Assembly: GCF_038024105.1 (NCBI RefSeq)
Contig: NZ_CP150661.1
Location: forward strand, 4,015,564 to 4,079,563
DNA length: 64,000 bases
From: Polaribacter butkevichii
GTDB lineage: Bacteria > Bacteroidota > Bacteroidia > Flavobacteriales > Flavobacteriaceae
Reading direction: 5' to 3'
The notes beneath the pieces are model-generated. The model had not been told where the DNA came from. It made no database searches and worked only from the letters and a program-made list of their open reading frames with translations. Positions 16,968 through 24,800 of this stretch are shown one piece after another (within the stretch, counting starts at the first letter, position 1; each line of letters opens with the position of its first letter). The position numbers were made by a program, and so were the translations under genes.

Positions 16968-17303
16968 AATTGTATTTTTAGTTTTAATACAGAAAGTGAA
17001 GTTATTGTAGTCCCAGAAAAAACAAATTGGGACTTAAATTTTACAGTTTTTACCAACGAAATTGAGCGTTATGGTTCTTATGGATTTTCTGATTATGCCA
17101 CAAAATTTACAAAAGACCAACGAAGTATTGTTAGTACTTGGATAAACGGAGTTGTACCAGGAAGTTCCTCCTCTTTAAAAGACAATGTATTTTATGTTGT
17201 AAATGATACAGATGGTAACTTATATAAACTCCAGTTTTTAGCATTAACTAACGAAGCAGGAGAACGAGGTCATCCAGAATTTATATACAGTTTATTACAA
17301 TAA
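16968..17303 (+). pseudogene. Truncated remnant of an HmuY-like heme-binding protein
   Basis: A plus-strand frame without a start codon is open from 16968 to the TAA at 17301. It reads about 110 residues: TNWDLNFTVFTNEIERYGSY, GFSDYATKFTKDQRSIVSTW, then VFYVVNDTDGNLYKLQFLAL and GERGHPEFIYSLLQ at the end. That is the C-terminal half of the HmuY family (heme-binding surface lipoproteins of about 200-230 residues). In-frame stops (16956, 16965) and the lack of a signal peptide or lipobox show that the 5' half is gone. It is very probably a deletion remnant. The adjacent PepSY/DUF6607 operon is typical company for heme-uptake loci. Confidence 0.75.
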
Positions 17304-17332
17304 GTTAATCTATAAATTGTAATTTTAGTTGG

Positions 17333-17368
17333 AAAAGCCCTTTAAACGAAAGTTTAAACGGCTTTTTT
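17333..17368. terminator. Bidirectional terminator between HmuY remnant and HTTM gene
   Basis: AAAAGCC-C-TTTAAAC, a GAAA loop, and GTTTAAA-C-GGCTTTT form a stem of 7 plus 7 bp with one C-C mismatch. A T tract is present on both strands. It serves the remnant gene (plus) and the HTTM gene (minus). Confidence 0.75.
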
Positions 17369-18479
17369 ATTTCTTAATAATCTGATTGTAATTTACCAAT
17401 TGTGTCAACCCTTCTTTAGCTGGGTTTGTTGCAAAAGAACGTAAATAAGTATCTAAATATTCAATAGCTCTATCTTCTGGGTAAAACAATACTTTATTAT
17501 CATGTTGAGACCATTCTGTAACGCTTATATATGTTTTTCCTTCGTAGGTTCTATAAAAATCTTGAATGTGTTCTGGTAAATTCTCTTCTAACTCTTCATC
17601 TAGATAGACAATATAGTATTTTAAATCTGCCGTAAAAAAATGAAAAGATAACAAGTTGTCATAAAAACCTGTTAAGTTATTTGCTAACGGCAACATCATG
17701 GTGAAAACCAAAATGGCTAATTTCTGTGTATTAAAAAATTGTAGAAAGAATTCAAATGCATTTGATGTTTTTAAAGTCCAAAAAATGATGATTACACTTA
17801 ACATATTCTGAATATTCCATGGCACAACATTGTAACCATACCCTAAATAAAATAATAGAAATGTAATTGTTGAGTGCATTAAGAGGATAAAAACGACTCC
17901 GAATTTTCTAGTCTTATTGAACAATAGTAAAACCCCCATTAAAGCTTCTAGCCAAGGCACAGCATACGTAAAAGCAACTAAAAACCATTGTGGCAAAAAA
18001 CTAAAATGTTTGTTGATAGCGCTTAACCACTGTATGTAAAAGGCTTCATTTAATTTCTGAATTCCGCTCCAAAAATAAGTAGCGAAAAAGATAAGGATAA
18101 TAGCGTATAATATTTTCCTTGGATTTGCTTTTCTATTGAAAATTTCTATTGCAAAAATGGTTAAAAAACTTTGATAAAAGTAAGGCTGCAATCTGTTTTG
18201 ATCTACGAGCGCTAAAAAGAGATATACACCAAGAATGGTCCAACCTTGCCATCTTTTATTCTGAAAAATATAGACAATTTGTATTAAAAAGAAAAATCCG
18301 GCTAAAATATAATCGAAAGGATAGATAGGTATTGGCAACCAATCAAACAAAGGTATTACAGGGAAAACTTTTGTTGTTAGCCATAATTTTGGTGCATAGA
18401 CCATTAATACCAAAACTGCAAGAATAGCAAGTATTCTTACCCAATTTATTTTCTGTTTGTCTGTTAGATTTGTGATCAT
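17367..18479 (-). CDS. HTTM-domain multi-pass membrane protein
   Basis: 370 residues with about eight hydrophobic helices (for example WVRILAILAVLVLMVYAP, YPFDYILAGFFFLIQIVYI, AIILIFFATYFWSGIQKLNEAF, FGVVFILLMHSTITFLLFYLG). The overall pattern, with WSGIQKLNEAFY and HSTITFLLFYLG, is that of the HTTM (horizontally transferred transmembrane) domain related to vitamin-K-dependent gamma-carboxylase. A soluble C-terminal tail of about 100 residues follows. The biochemical role in bacteria is unknown. It is a single gene on the minus strand, with the REP-like block upstream. Confidence 0.75.
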   Translation of the reverse strand: MITNLTDKQKINWVRILAILAVLVLMVYAPKLWLTTKVFPVIPLFDWLPIPIYPFDYILAGFFFLIQIVYIFQNKRWQGWTILGVYLFLALVDQNRLQPYFYQSFLTIFAIEIFNRKANPRKILYAIILIFFATYFWSGIQKLNEAFYIQWLSAINKHFSFLPQWFLVAFTYAVPWLEALMGVLLLFNKTRKFGVVFILLMHSTITFLLFYLGYGYNVVPWNIQNMLSVIIIFWTLKTSNAFEFFLQFFNTQKLAILVFTMMLPLANNLTGFYDNLLSFHFFTADLKYYIVYLDEELEENLPEHIQDFYRTYEGKTYISVTEWSQHDNKVLFYPEDRAIEYLDTYLRSFATNPAKEGLTQLVNYNQIIKK

Positions 18480-18534
18480 CTTATTTGTTTTTATTTTCTA
18501 ACGTTTGTCATTTTAATACTTTTGTCTAACGTTT

Positions 18535-18622
18535 GTCATTTCGAAATGAGCTTTTCAGCGATTGAGAAATCTCATCATTTTAATGTTTTAAGATTCCTCT
18601 TCGTACCTCATTCGGAATGACA
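18535..18622. repeat. Imperfect palindromic intergenic repeat (GTCATTTCGA ... GGAATGAC type)
   Basis: The element opens with GTCATTTCGAAATGAGC, contains the inverted pair GAGAAATCTCATC / AGATTCCTC in the middle and closes with CATTCGGAATGAC. This layout is that of a common interspersed palindromic repeat in Flavobacteria, recalled from other genomes. The preceding sequence CTAACGTTTGTCATTT also occurs twice in tandem (18499 and 18527). No coding potential is seen. Confidence 0.6.
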
Positions 18623-18682
18623 TATTAAATATCTTTTCTCACTTTGTTTGCAAACAAGTCTAGCCCGGATTGAAACGACATC

Positions 18683-18794
18683 CTTTTTATAGCCTTAATT
18701 AATGGGCGTCTTTGCGAGGAACGAAGCAATCTCTTTAATTAAGGGATTGCCACAGTTTACAAAAAAGTAAACTTGCAATGACGGCTATAAAAAG
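18683..18794. repeat. REP-like palindromic element (CGTCTTTGCGAGGA ... GCAATGACG type)
   Basis: CTTTTTATAGCC (18683-18694) and GGCTATAAAAAG (18783-18794) are perfect 12-bp outer arms. Inside lie GCGTCTTTGCGAGGAACGAAG, GCAATCTC / GGGATTGCC, a small GTTTAC-GTAAAC hairpin and TTGCAATGACG. The sequence CGTCATTGCGAGGAACGAAG is a widespread bacterial REP motif. It lies directly downstream of uvrA (stop 18821). Together with the preceding repeat it fills the 18480-18820 gap, in which I see no gene. Confidence 0.65.
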
Positions 18795-18820
18795 ATATAG
18801 TGTAAAGCCGGAAATAGCTT

Positions 18821-21613
18821 CTAATAAACCAATTTTTCTGCCAAATATTTAGCCGTATAAGACTCTTTATTTTTTGCTAAATCTTCTGGAGTTCCTTGAA
18901 AAATAAGGTTTCCACCGTTTTTACCACCTTCTAAACCTAAATCTATAATATAATCTGCACATTTAATTAATTCAATGTTATGTTCTATCACAATAATAGA
19001 ATGCCCTTTGTCTATTAAGGCATTAAACGATGCTAATAATTTTTTAATATCGTGAAAATGCAAACCTGTTGTAGGTTCATCAAAAATAAACAATGCCTTG
19101 TCTTTGGTGTTTCCTTTTACTAAAAAGGAAGCCAATTTTATACGCTGCGCTTCTCCGCCTGAAAGGGTAGAAGAAGACTGGCCTAATTTTACATAACCCA
19201 AACCAACATCTTGCAAAGGTTTTAATTTACTTGCAATTTTTGTTACCAAATTTTCTGAGAAAAATGCAACCGCATCATCAATCGTTAGATTTAAAATATC
19301 ATCTATAGATTTTCCATCGAATTTAACTTCTAAAACTTCTTTTTTAAAGCGTTTACCGTTACAAGCATCACATTCTAAATGTACATCTGCCATAAATTGC
19401 ATTTCTATGGTAACTTCTCCTTCTCCTTTACAAACCTCGCAACGACCGCCTTCTACATTGAAAGAAAAGTGCTTGGGTTTGTAGTTTCTGATGGATGATA
19501 ATTTCTGATTTGCAAATAACGAGCGAATATCATCATAAGCTTTAATATACGTTACAGGATTGGAACGAGATGAGCGTCCGATTGGATTTTGATCGATAAA
19601 TTCTACGTGTTTTAAGGTGTCAAAATCGCCTTTTACTTCTGTATGTTGCCCAACTTTTTCTCCATGACCAATCAGTTGTTTTTGCATTGTTGGATACAAA
19701 ATGCTTTTAACCAACGTACTTTTTCCCGAACCAGAAACGCCTGTTATTACAGACAAACAATTTAGTGGAAACGTAACATCTACATTCTTTAAATTGTTTT
19801 CTCTAGCACCAATTATTTCAATTTTATTTCTAGAAGTTCTACGTTTGGTAGGAACTTCGATTTTTAATTCTTCGTTAAGGTATTTTGCCGTTAATGAGTC
19901 TGATTTTAAGATCGCATCAAAGTTTCCTTCTGCAACAACATGTCCACCAAAAGTACCAGCTTCTGGACCAATATCTATAATATAATCGGCCTCTCGCATA
20001 ATATCTTCATCATGCTCTACCACAACAACGGTGTTTCCTAAATCTCGTAAATCTTTTAAAACACCAATTAAGCGTTCGGTATCTTTTGGATGCAAACCAA
20101 TACTTGGTTCATCTAAAATATACATAGAACCCACTAAAGAACTCCCTAAAGAAGTTGCTAAATTAATACGCTGACTTTCACCTCCAGAAAGTGTGTTAGA
20201 AGTTCTGTTGATAGTTAAATAGGATAAACCAACATTGGTTAAAAACAACAAACGATTGTTAATTTCTGTTAGTAAACGCTGCCCTATTTTAGCATCGTAT
20301 TTATCTAATTTAATATTCTTAAAAAAGACAGATAATTCATCTAAAGGAAGAGTTACTAGGTCTGAAATTGTTTTTTCGTTTATTTTTACAAAATTCGTTT
20401 CGTGTCTTAAACGTTTTCCATTACAAGACGTACATTTTGTTTTTCCGCGGTAGCGAGAAAGCATTACTCGGTTCTGAATTTTATAACTTTTTTCTTCTAA
20501 AACGGTAAAGAAATGATGTATTCCGTTAAAGGATTTATTACCATTCCAAACCAATTCTTTTTGTTCTTCGGTAAGTTCGAACCAAGGTTTGTGAATAGGA
20601 ATATCGAATTGATACGCAACATCTATTAAGTCTTCTTTATAATGTACATAAGAAGGTGTTTTAAACGGAAAAATACAATCTTCCATAATAGATAAACCCG
20701 TATTCGGAATCACTAATTCTTCATCGATACCAATTACGCTTCCATACCCCTCACAAGTTGGACAAGCGCCATAAGGATTGTTAAAACTAAATAAATGTGT
20801 GTTGGGTTCTAAGAAAGACATGCCGTCTAAATCGAACTTATTACTAAATTCAGCTACTTTATTGTCTTCTAAATTTTCTATAAAACAGATTCCTTTTCCT
20901 TCAAAAAAAGCAGTCTGAATAGCATCTGCTAAACGATTAAAAAAGTCGTCATCGTCTTTGGTAATAATTCTATCTACGACTAAAAATAAAGGTTCGTTTT
21001 TAAATTCAGCCTGCGGAAAATCTGCAATTCGATATACTTTATCGTTCCATTTTAAACGTGCATACCCTTGCTGTTCTAAAACTTGTAAAACGGTTTTTAA
21101 ATCTCGGTTTTCATCAATTGTAATAGGAGCTAACAATAATAGTTTTGTTCTTTCATTAAACTCTTTTACAAAGTTAACAACATCAGAAACCGTGTCTTTT
21201 TTAACTTCTTTACCAGAAATAGGTGAGTAGGTTTTACCAATTCTGGCGTATAATAATTTTATATAATCGTAAATTTCTGTTGATGTACCTACTGTAGAAC
21301 GCGGATTTGTAGAATTTACTTTTTGCTCAATGGCAATTGCCGGTGCAATACCTTTTATATAATCTACCTTAGGCTTGTGTAATTTGCCTAAAAACTGACG
21401 CGCATAAGAGCTTAAACTCTCTACATAACGTCGCTGACCTTCTGCATACAAAGTATCAAACGCTAAAGATGACTTTCCTGAACCAGAAAGTCCTGTAATT
21501 ACAACCAATTTATTTCTTGGTATTACAACGTCTATGTTCTTTAAATTATGGAGTCTAGCTCCTTTAATTATAATGTTTTCTTTAGGATTTACTTTAGAAA
21601 TGTCCGTCTTCAT
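18821..21613 (-). CDS. uvrA: Excinuclease ABC subunit UvrA
   Basis: 930 residues, close to the usual 940. It is the DNA-damage-sensing ATPase of nucleotide excision repair. Walker A motifs are at [17 protein letters not shown] (about 38-54) and [16 protein letters not shown]. The ABC signatures are [13 protein letters not shown] and [13 protein letters not shown]. Zinc modules are [16 protein letters not shown] and CEVCKGEGE...CDACNGKR, so all metal-binding cysteines are kept. It is a single gene on the minus strand, transcribed away from the ECF sigma gene; a REP-like block follows its stop. Confidence 0.97.
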   Translation of the reverse strand: MKTDISKVNPKENIIIKGARLHNLKNIDVVIPRNKLVVITGLSGSGKSSLAFDTLYAEGQRRYVESLSSYARQFLGKLHKPKVDYIKGIAPAIAIEQKVNSTNPRSTVGTSTEIYDYIKLLYARIGKTYSPISGKEVKKDTVSDVVNFVKEFNERTKLLLLAPITIDENRDLKTVLQVLEQQGYARLKWNDKVYRIADFPQAEFKNEPLFLVVDRIITKDDDDFFNRLADAIQTAFFEGKGICFIENLEDNKVAEFSNKFDLDGMSFLEPNTHLFSFNNPYGACPTCEGYGSVIGIDEELVIPNTGLSIMEDCIFPFKTPSYVHYKEDLIDVAYQFDIPIHKPWFELTEEQKELVWNGNKSFNGIHHFFTVLEEKSYKIQNRVMLSRYRGKTKCTSCNGKRLRHETNFVKINEKTISDLVTLPLDELSVFFKNIKLDKYDAKIGQRLLTEINNRLLFLTNVGLSYLTINRTSNTLSGGESQRINLATSLGSSLVGSMYILDEPSIGLHPKDTERLIGVLKDLRDLGNTVVVVEHDEDIMREADYIIDIGPEAGTFGGHVVAEGNFDAILKSDSLTAKYLNEELKIEVPTKRRTSRNKIEIIGARENNLKNVDVTFPLNCLSVITGVSGSGKSTLVKSILYPTMQKQLIGHGEKVGQHTEVKGDFDTLKHVEFIDQNPIGRSSRSNPVTYIKAYDDIRSLFANQKLSSIRNYKPKHFSFNVEGGRCEVCKGEGEVTIEMQFMADVHLECDACNGKRFKKEVLEVKFDGKSIDDILNLTIDDAVAFFSENLVTKIASKLKPLQDVGLGYVKLGQSSSTLSGGEAQRIKLASFLVKGNTKDKALFIFDEPTTGLHFHDIKKLLASFNALIDKGHSIIVIEHNIELIKCADYIIDLGLEGGKNGGNLIFQGTPEDLAKNKESYTAKYLAEKLVY

Positions 21614-21695
21614 TCATAAAAAATATAAGGTATAAAAATACCTCTTTTTTAAACCAATTTAAAAGAAATGTTAATGAATTTTGCTAAAACATTTG

Positions 21696-21723
21696 TTGAT
21701 TTCAAAAATAATATTGATATTTG
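21696..21723 (+). promoter_or_regulatory. Promoter of the ECF sigma factor gene
   Basis: TTG at 21696-21698, a 17-bp spacer, and GATATTTG at 21716-21723, one base from TAnnTTTG. It lies about 105 bp before the start codon and leaves a long leader. Confidence 0.45.
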
Positions 21724-21828
21724 GAACTCATAAGCACCACTAAATTAGACGCATATACGTAAAAAACTACTTTTAAATTATTAATTTAATAATAAAACAG
21801 AAGGGCAACTTGCTCTTTAAAAGTGGTT

Positions 21829-22416
21829 ATGATGGAAAAAAACTCAATTACAGACAGTACTTTAGTAAGTAATTATATTTTAGGAAAAGAAGCAGCTTTA
21901 GAGGTTTTAATTAAAAGACATCAACAAAGATTATTTAGCTTTATATATAGCAAAGTACAAGATAGAGATATTACAGAAGACGTTTTTCAGGATACATTTA
22001 TAAAAGTTATTAGAACTTTAAAAAAAGGAAATTATAACGAAGAAGGTAAGTTTTTACCTTGGGTTATGAGAATTGCTCATAATTTGGTAATAGATCATTT
22101 TAGAAAAACCAATAGAATGCCAAGCTTTAAAAATACTGATGAGTTTGATATTTTTTCTATTTTGGGTGATGGTAACTTAAATGCCGAAAAACAAATTATA
22201 CAAGAACAGATTCATGCAGATGTAAGAGAGCTTGTAAATGAGCTGCCAGAAGAACAAAAAGAGGTTTTGATAATGCGCATGTATAAAGATATGAGTTTTA
22301 AAGAAATTAGCGAAAATACAGGGGTTAGCATTAATACAGCACTTGGTAGAATGCGTTATGCTCTTATAAATATGCGTAAATTAATAGAAAAACATAAAAT
22401 TATTTTGGTAGATTAA
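21829..22416 (+). CDS. ECF-type RNA polymerase sigma factor (sigma-70 family)
   Basis: About 195 residues. Region 2 includes LIKRHQQRLFSFIYSK, DVFQDTFIKVIRTL and LPWVMRIAHNLVIDHFRK. Region 4 includes LPEEQKEVLIMRMYKDMSFKEISENTGVSINTALGRMRYAL. There is no anti-sigma factor gene next to it; a 47-residue protein follows instead. The start is one of two adjacent ATGs (21829, 21832); a GTG at 21823 is also in frame but less likely. The target genes are unknown; the C1 peptidase cluster is the next transcription unit downstream. Confidence 0.92.
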   Translation: MMEKNSITDSTLVSNYILGKEAALEVLIKRHQQRLFSFIYSKVQDRDITEDVFQDTFIKVIRTLKKGNYNEEGKFLPWVMRIAHNLVIDHFRKTNRMPSFKNTDEFDIFSILGDGNLNAEKQIIQEQIHADVRELVNELPEEQKEVLIMRMYKDMSFKEISENTGVSINTALGRMRYALINMRKLIEKHKIILVD

Positions 22417-22473
22417 CAATAAAAGAAATTAAGTAGCGTTAGTAGTTTATAATCAGTTTATTAAATTAACTAT

Positions 22474-22617
22474 ATGATGCAACTTTACTCTAAAAAGTCT
22501 TCTGATTTTCGGAAGCAACCTAAACAAGAAACAGTTCAATTTTTGATTAATTTTTCCAAATCGCTAACTTTTGTTAAAACGAAATCAAAAGACTTCATTG
22601 AATTGAATTTGAATTAA
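22474..22617 (+). CDS. Small basic protein, 47 residues
   Basis: Two adjacent ATGs (22474, 22477) open a frame that ends at TAA 22615-22617. It begins MMQLYSKKSSDFRKQPKQ and continues ETVQFLINFSKSLTFVKTKS. It lies 57 bp after the sigma factor and 6 bp before a strong terminator, so it is the second gene of that transcript. I recall similar small proteins with the core QETVQFLxNFSKSL after this sigma factor in other Flavobacteria. That conservation, if confirmed, is what makes it a gene. No function can be assigned; an anti-sigma or RNA-related role is only a guess. Confidence 0.65.
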   Translation: MMQLYSKKSSDFRKQPKQETVQFLINFSKSLTFVKTKSKDFIELNLN

Positions 22618-22623
22618 GAGAGG

Positions 22624-22656
22624 AAAAAGCTTCAACTAACGTTGGGGCTTTTTTTT
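22624..22656 (+). terminator. Terminator after the sigma factor unit
   Basis: AAAAAGCTTCAAC, a TAAC loop and GTTGGGGCTTTTT pair with two G-T wobbles and are followed by a run of eight T. It closes the sigma / 47-residue protein transcript. Confidence 0.85.
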
Positions 22657-22754
22657 GTGCTTCTATGTTTTTTTTTCTTCTTTATTTATTTTTTAAGGTG
22701 TTTTTCCTTTCTGATTATCAGTTGTTTACCTTTTTTATTGGTTTGGGTTGATAC

Positions 22755-22762
22755 TACATTTG
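22755..22762 (+). promoter_or_regulatory. -7 box of the C1 peptidase unit
   Basis: TACATTTG is an exact TAnnTTTG, 53 bp before the peptidase ATG. TTG at 22738-22740 is at a shorter distance than usual (14 bp). The region is AT-rich and otherwise featureless. Confidence 0.5.
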
Positions 22763-22815
22763 TAATGCAATTGCAAGTGTAGATATCTTATTATATTAAT
22801 CTTAAACTAATTATT

Positions 22816-23934
22816 ATGTCTAATCAAACAGAAAAATTAACATCAATTAAAAGTGCGATTGAAAATGAAGGTGCTAGTTGGCAAGCTGGTAGTTCTGATA
22901 TTTTCGAATTGTCGCAAGAAGAGCAAGATTTACTTTTGGGATATATTCCAGGAGATGATGAGCCGTCTTTAGAAGAAAAAGAAGAAGCTGCTCAAGCAAA
23001 TTTTCAAGAATACATGGTTATGTTAGCATCCAATAAAGCTTTTTCAGCACCGTCTAGTTACGATTTACGAAATGTAGGTGGCAAAAATTTTATTACGCCT
23101 GTAAAAAATCAAAGAAGTTGTGGCTCTTGTGTTGCTTTTGGTACCATTGCTACGGTAGAAGGAACCATAAGAAAAATGAGAAATGATGCAAATTATGCCG
23201 TTGATTTCTCAGAAGCACATTTGTTTTATTGTCATGCTAGAGCAGAAGGAAGAAGGTGTAGTGGTAGTAAAGGCGGTTGGTGGGTGCCACCAGCAATGAC
23301 AGCTTTTAAAAGTAAAGGGGTAACAGATGAAGCGCATTATCCTTATACGGCGAGTGATCAAGATTGTACCGGACTAAAATCTGGATGGCAAAACAGTGTT
23401 AAGAAAATTAGTGGTTTTAAAAAATTAACGTCTATCAGTAAAATGAAAGATTGGTTGTCTACAAAAGGACCACTTACAGCTTGTTATACCGTGTATTCAG
23501 ACTTTTATGGTTATAGAAGTGGTGTTTATAGAAAAACTGCTGGTGCTACTCAAAGAGGGGGACATTGTGTTTCTATTGTAGGTTATAGTGACAGCGGTAG
23601 GTATTGGATTTGTAAAAATAGTTGGGGAACTGGTTTTGGAGAACAAGGGTTCTTTAAAATAGGATACGGACAATGTGGAATAGATAATGAAGTGTGGGGC
23701 GTTGAAGGAATTGTTGATTCTGGAACCTTAACTAAAAAAGTAACAGGTCTTTGGGCAAATTCATCAACTAGAAATGCTTTTGTGTATTTATCAGGAGAAG
23801 GATGGAAGAGAATTAGTAATAAAAATGATACTAATTTCTATATAATGCTTACCTATTTAGCTACAGCTAAAGGAATGAATGGAAATGCAACTGTAAAAAT
23901 AAGTAATGGCGAAATTATTGAAGTTTACGCTTAA
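22816..23934 (+). CDS. Papain-like C1 family cysteine peptidase with leader-like N-terminus and extra C-terminal domain
   Basis: 372 residues. The catalytic machinery is complete: oxyanion Q99 and nucleophile C105 in NQRSCGSCVAFG, H250 in RGGHCVSIVGY, and N268 in CKNSWGTGFGEQGFF. The N-terminal 80 residues form an acidic pro-region with GASWQAGSSDIFELSQEEQD, a motif seen in other bacterial C1 and S8 peptidases. There is no signal peptide or membrane helix. Residues 307-372 (KKVTGLWANSSTRNAF ... GEIIEVYA) form an added domain that recurs in the next gene. The chagasin-like inhibitor encoded two genes on suggests controlled activity inside the producer. The substrate is unknown. Confidence 0.92.
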   Translation: MSNQTEKLTSIKSAIENEGASWQAGSSDIFELSQEEQDLLLGYIPGDDEPSLEEKEEAAQANFQEYMVMLASNKAFSAPSSYDLRNVGGKNFITPVKNQRSCGSCVAFGTIATVEGTIRKMRNDANYAVDFSEAHLFYCHARAEGRRCSGSKGGWWVPPAMTAFKSKGVTDEAHYPYTASDQDCTGLKSGWQNSVKKISGFKKLTSISKMKDWLSTKGPLTACYTVYSDFYGYRSGVYRKTAGATQRGGHCVSIVGYSDSGRYWICKNSWGTGFGEQGFFKIGYGQCGIDNEVWGVEGIVDSGTLTKKVTGLWANSSTRNAFVYLSGEGWKRISNKNDTNFYIMLTYLATAKGMNGNATVKISNGEIIEVYA

Positions 23935-23959
23935 TTATTAATCACTAAAAATAAACAAA

Positions 23960-24364
23960 ATGAAAGATGATAAAAAATGTAACTGTCCAGATGAAAATAT
24001 AGAAGAATTAAATATGCAATCTTCTTTAGAATCTACACCACAAGAAAGTTTAGAAAATACAGATGCTTTTAGTGAGTTTTCTGGTCCAGAATTGCTTCCG
24101 CCAAATGAAGAGGAAGCTGCAGAAAATGATAGCTTTGGCGCAGGTGTTTGGCACGAAAACAAAAAAGTTACCTCTTTATGGGCAAAAGATGAAACAAGAA
24201 ACTCTTGGGCAGGAATTAACGGAATGGGTTGGAAGAAATTAAATTCTTCTAATAACTCTTCTTGTGTAGCTTTATCTATTTTAGCTGCTCATGCAAAACA
24301 ATATAATAAGAACACTAAAATTAAAATTGATGGTGGGCAAATAAAAGAAATATATGTTTGGTAA
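23960..24364 (+). CDS. Small acidic protein carrying the C1 peptidase's C-terminal domain
   Basis: 134 residues. The N-terminal 67 residues are acidic and low in complexity (CNCPDENIEELN, PELLPPNEEEAAEN). Residues 68-134 (KKVTSLWAKDETRNSW ... QIKEIYVW) align without gaps to residues 307-372 of the upstream peptidase. By hand about 26 of 66 positions are identical, including LWA, TRN, GW and the G-I-E-Y end. There is no signal peptide. It starts 25 bp after the peptidase stop, so the two genes are cotranscribed. It may be a substrate, a decoy or a binding partner using the same recognition domain. I know no named family for this domain. Confidence 0.75.
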   Translation: MKDDKKCNCPDENIEELNMQSSLESTPQESLENTDAFSEFSGPELLPPNEEEAAENDSFGAGVWHENKKVTSLWAKDETRNSWAGINGMGWKKLNSSNNSSCVALSILAAHAKQYNKNTKIKIDGGQIKEIYVW

Positions 24365-24427
24365 AAGAATGTGTAAAAACTTGGGCAGAAATGCTCAAGT
24401 TTTTTTAACTTTAAATTAAAAATAGAA

Positions 24428-24766
24428 ATGAACAACGAATTTATTTTAACGAAAGAAGATCATGATAGTGTTATTCATGTAAATATTGGAGATTCTATAA
24501 AAATAATACTTACAGAAAATTCAAATACAGGTTATATTTGGGATATTGAAGGGGAAATACCTTCTCTATTAAAGGTAGTTTTTAATGATTATAAATTAAC
24601 CCATAAAAAAACCTTAGGGGGAAGCGGAAAAAGAGTTGTAGAATTTATAGCCCAAGAACTTGGTGAAATTACTGTTGAGCTTAAATATTGGCAAGAATGG
24701 AGTGGCCCCGACTCTATTGATGATCGATTTAAAGTTACTGTACTTATAGAAGAGGAAGATAAATAA
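24428..24766 (+). CDS. Chagasin-like cysteine peptidase inhibitor (MEROPS I42)
   Basis: 112 residues, the normal size of chagasin-type inhibitors. The three loops that enter the papain active-site cleft are recognisable: NSNTGYIWDIE at 31-41 (canonical NPTTGY-W), GGSG at 64-67, and KYWQEWSG at 86-93 in place of RPW. I42 proteins block C1A peptidases. The gene is the third of the peptidase unit (63 bp after the small acidic protein), so it is most simply an inhibitor of that peptidase. It has no signal peptide, matching the peptidase, so both appear to act in the same compartment. Confidence 0.85.
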   Translation: MNNEFILTKEDHDSVIHVNIGDSIKIILTENSNTGYIWDIEGEIPSLLKVVFNDYKLTHKKTLGGSGKRVVEFIAQELGEITVELKYWQEWSGPDSIDDRFKVTVLIEEEDK

Positions 24767-24800
24767 TTAAGTTCGATAGAATTATTATTTAATTTTTAAT

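Noticed and set aside
16945..17010. Short frame beginning at ATG 16945 ahead of the HmuY remnant
   Set aside because: It ends after 21 codons in a different frame from the HmuY-like part and encodes no signal peptide or lipobox, so it is not the missing N-terminus.
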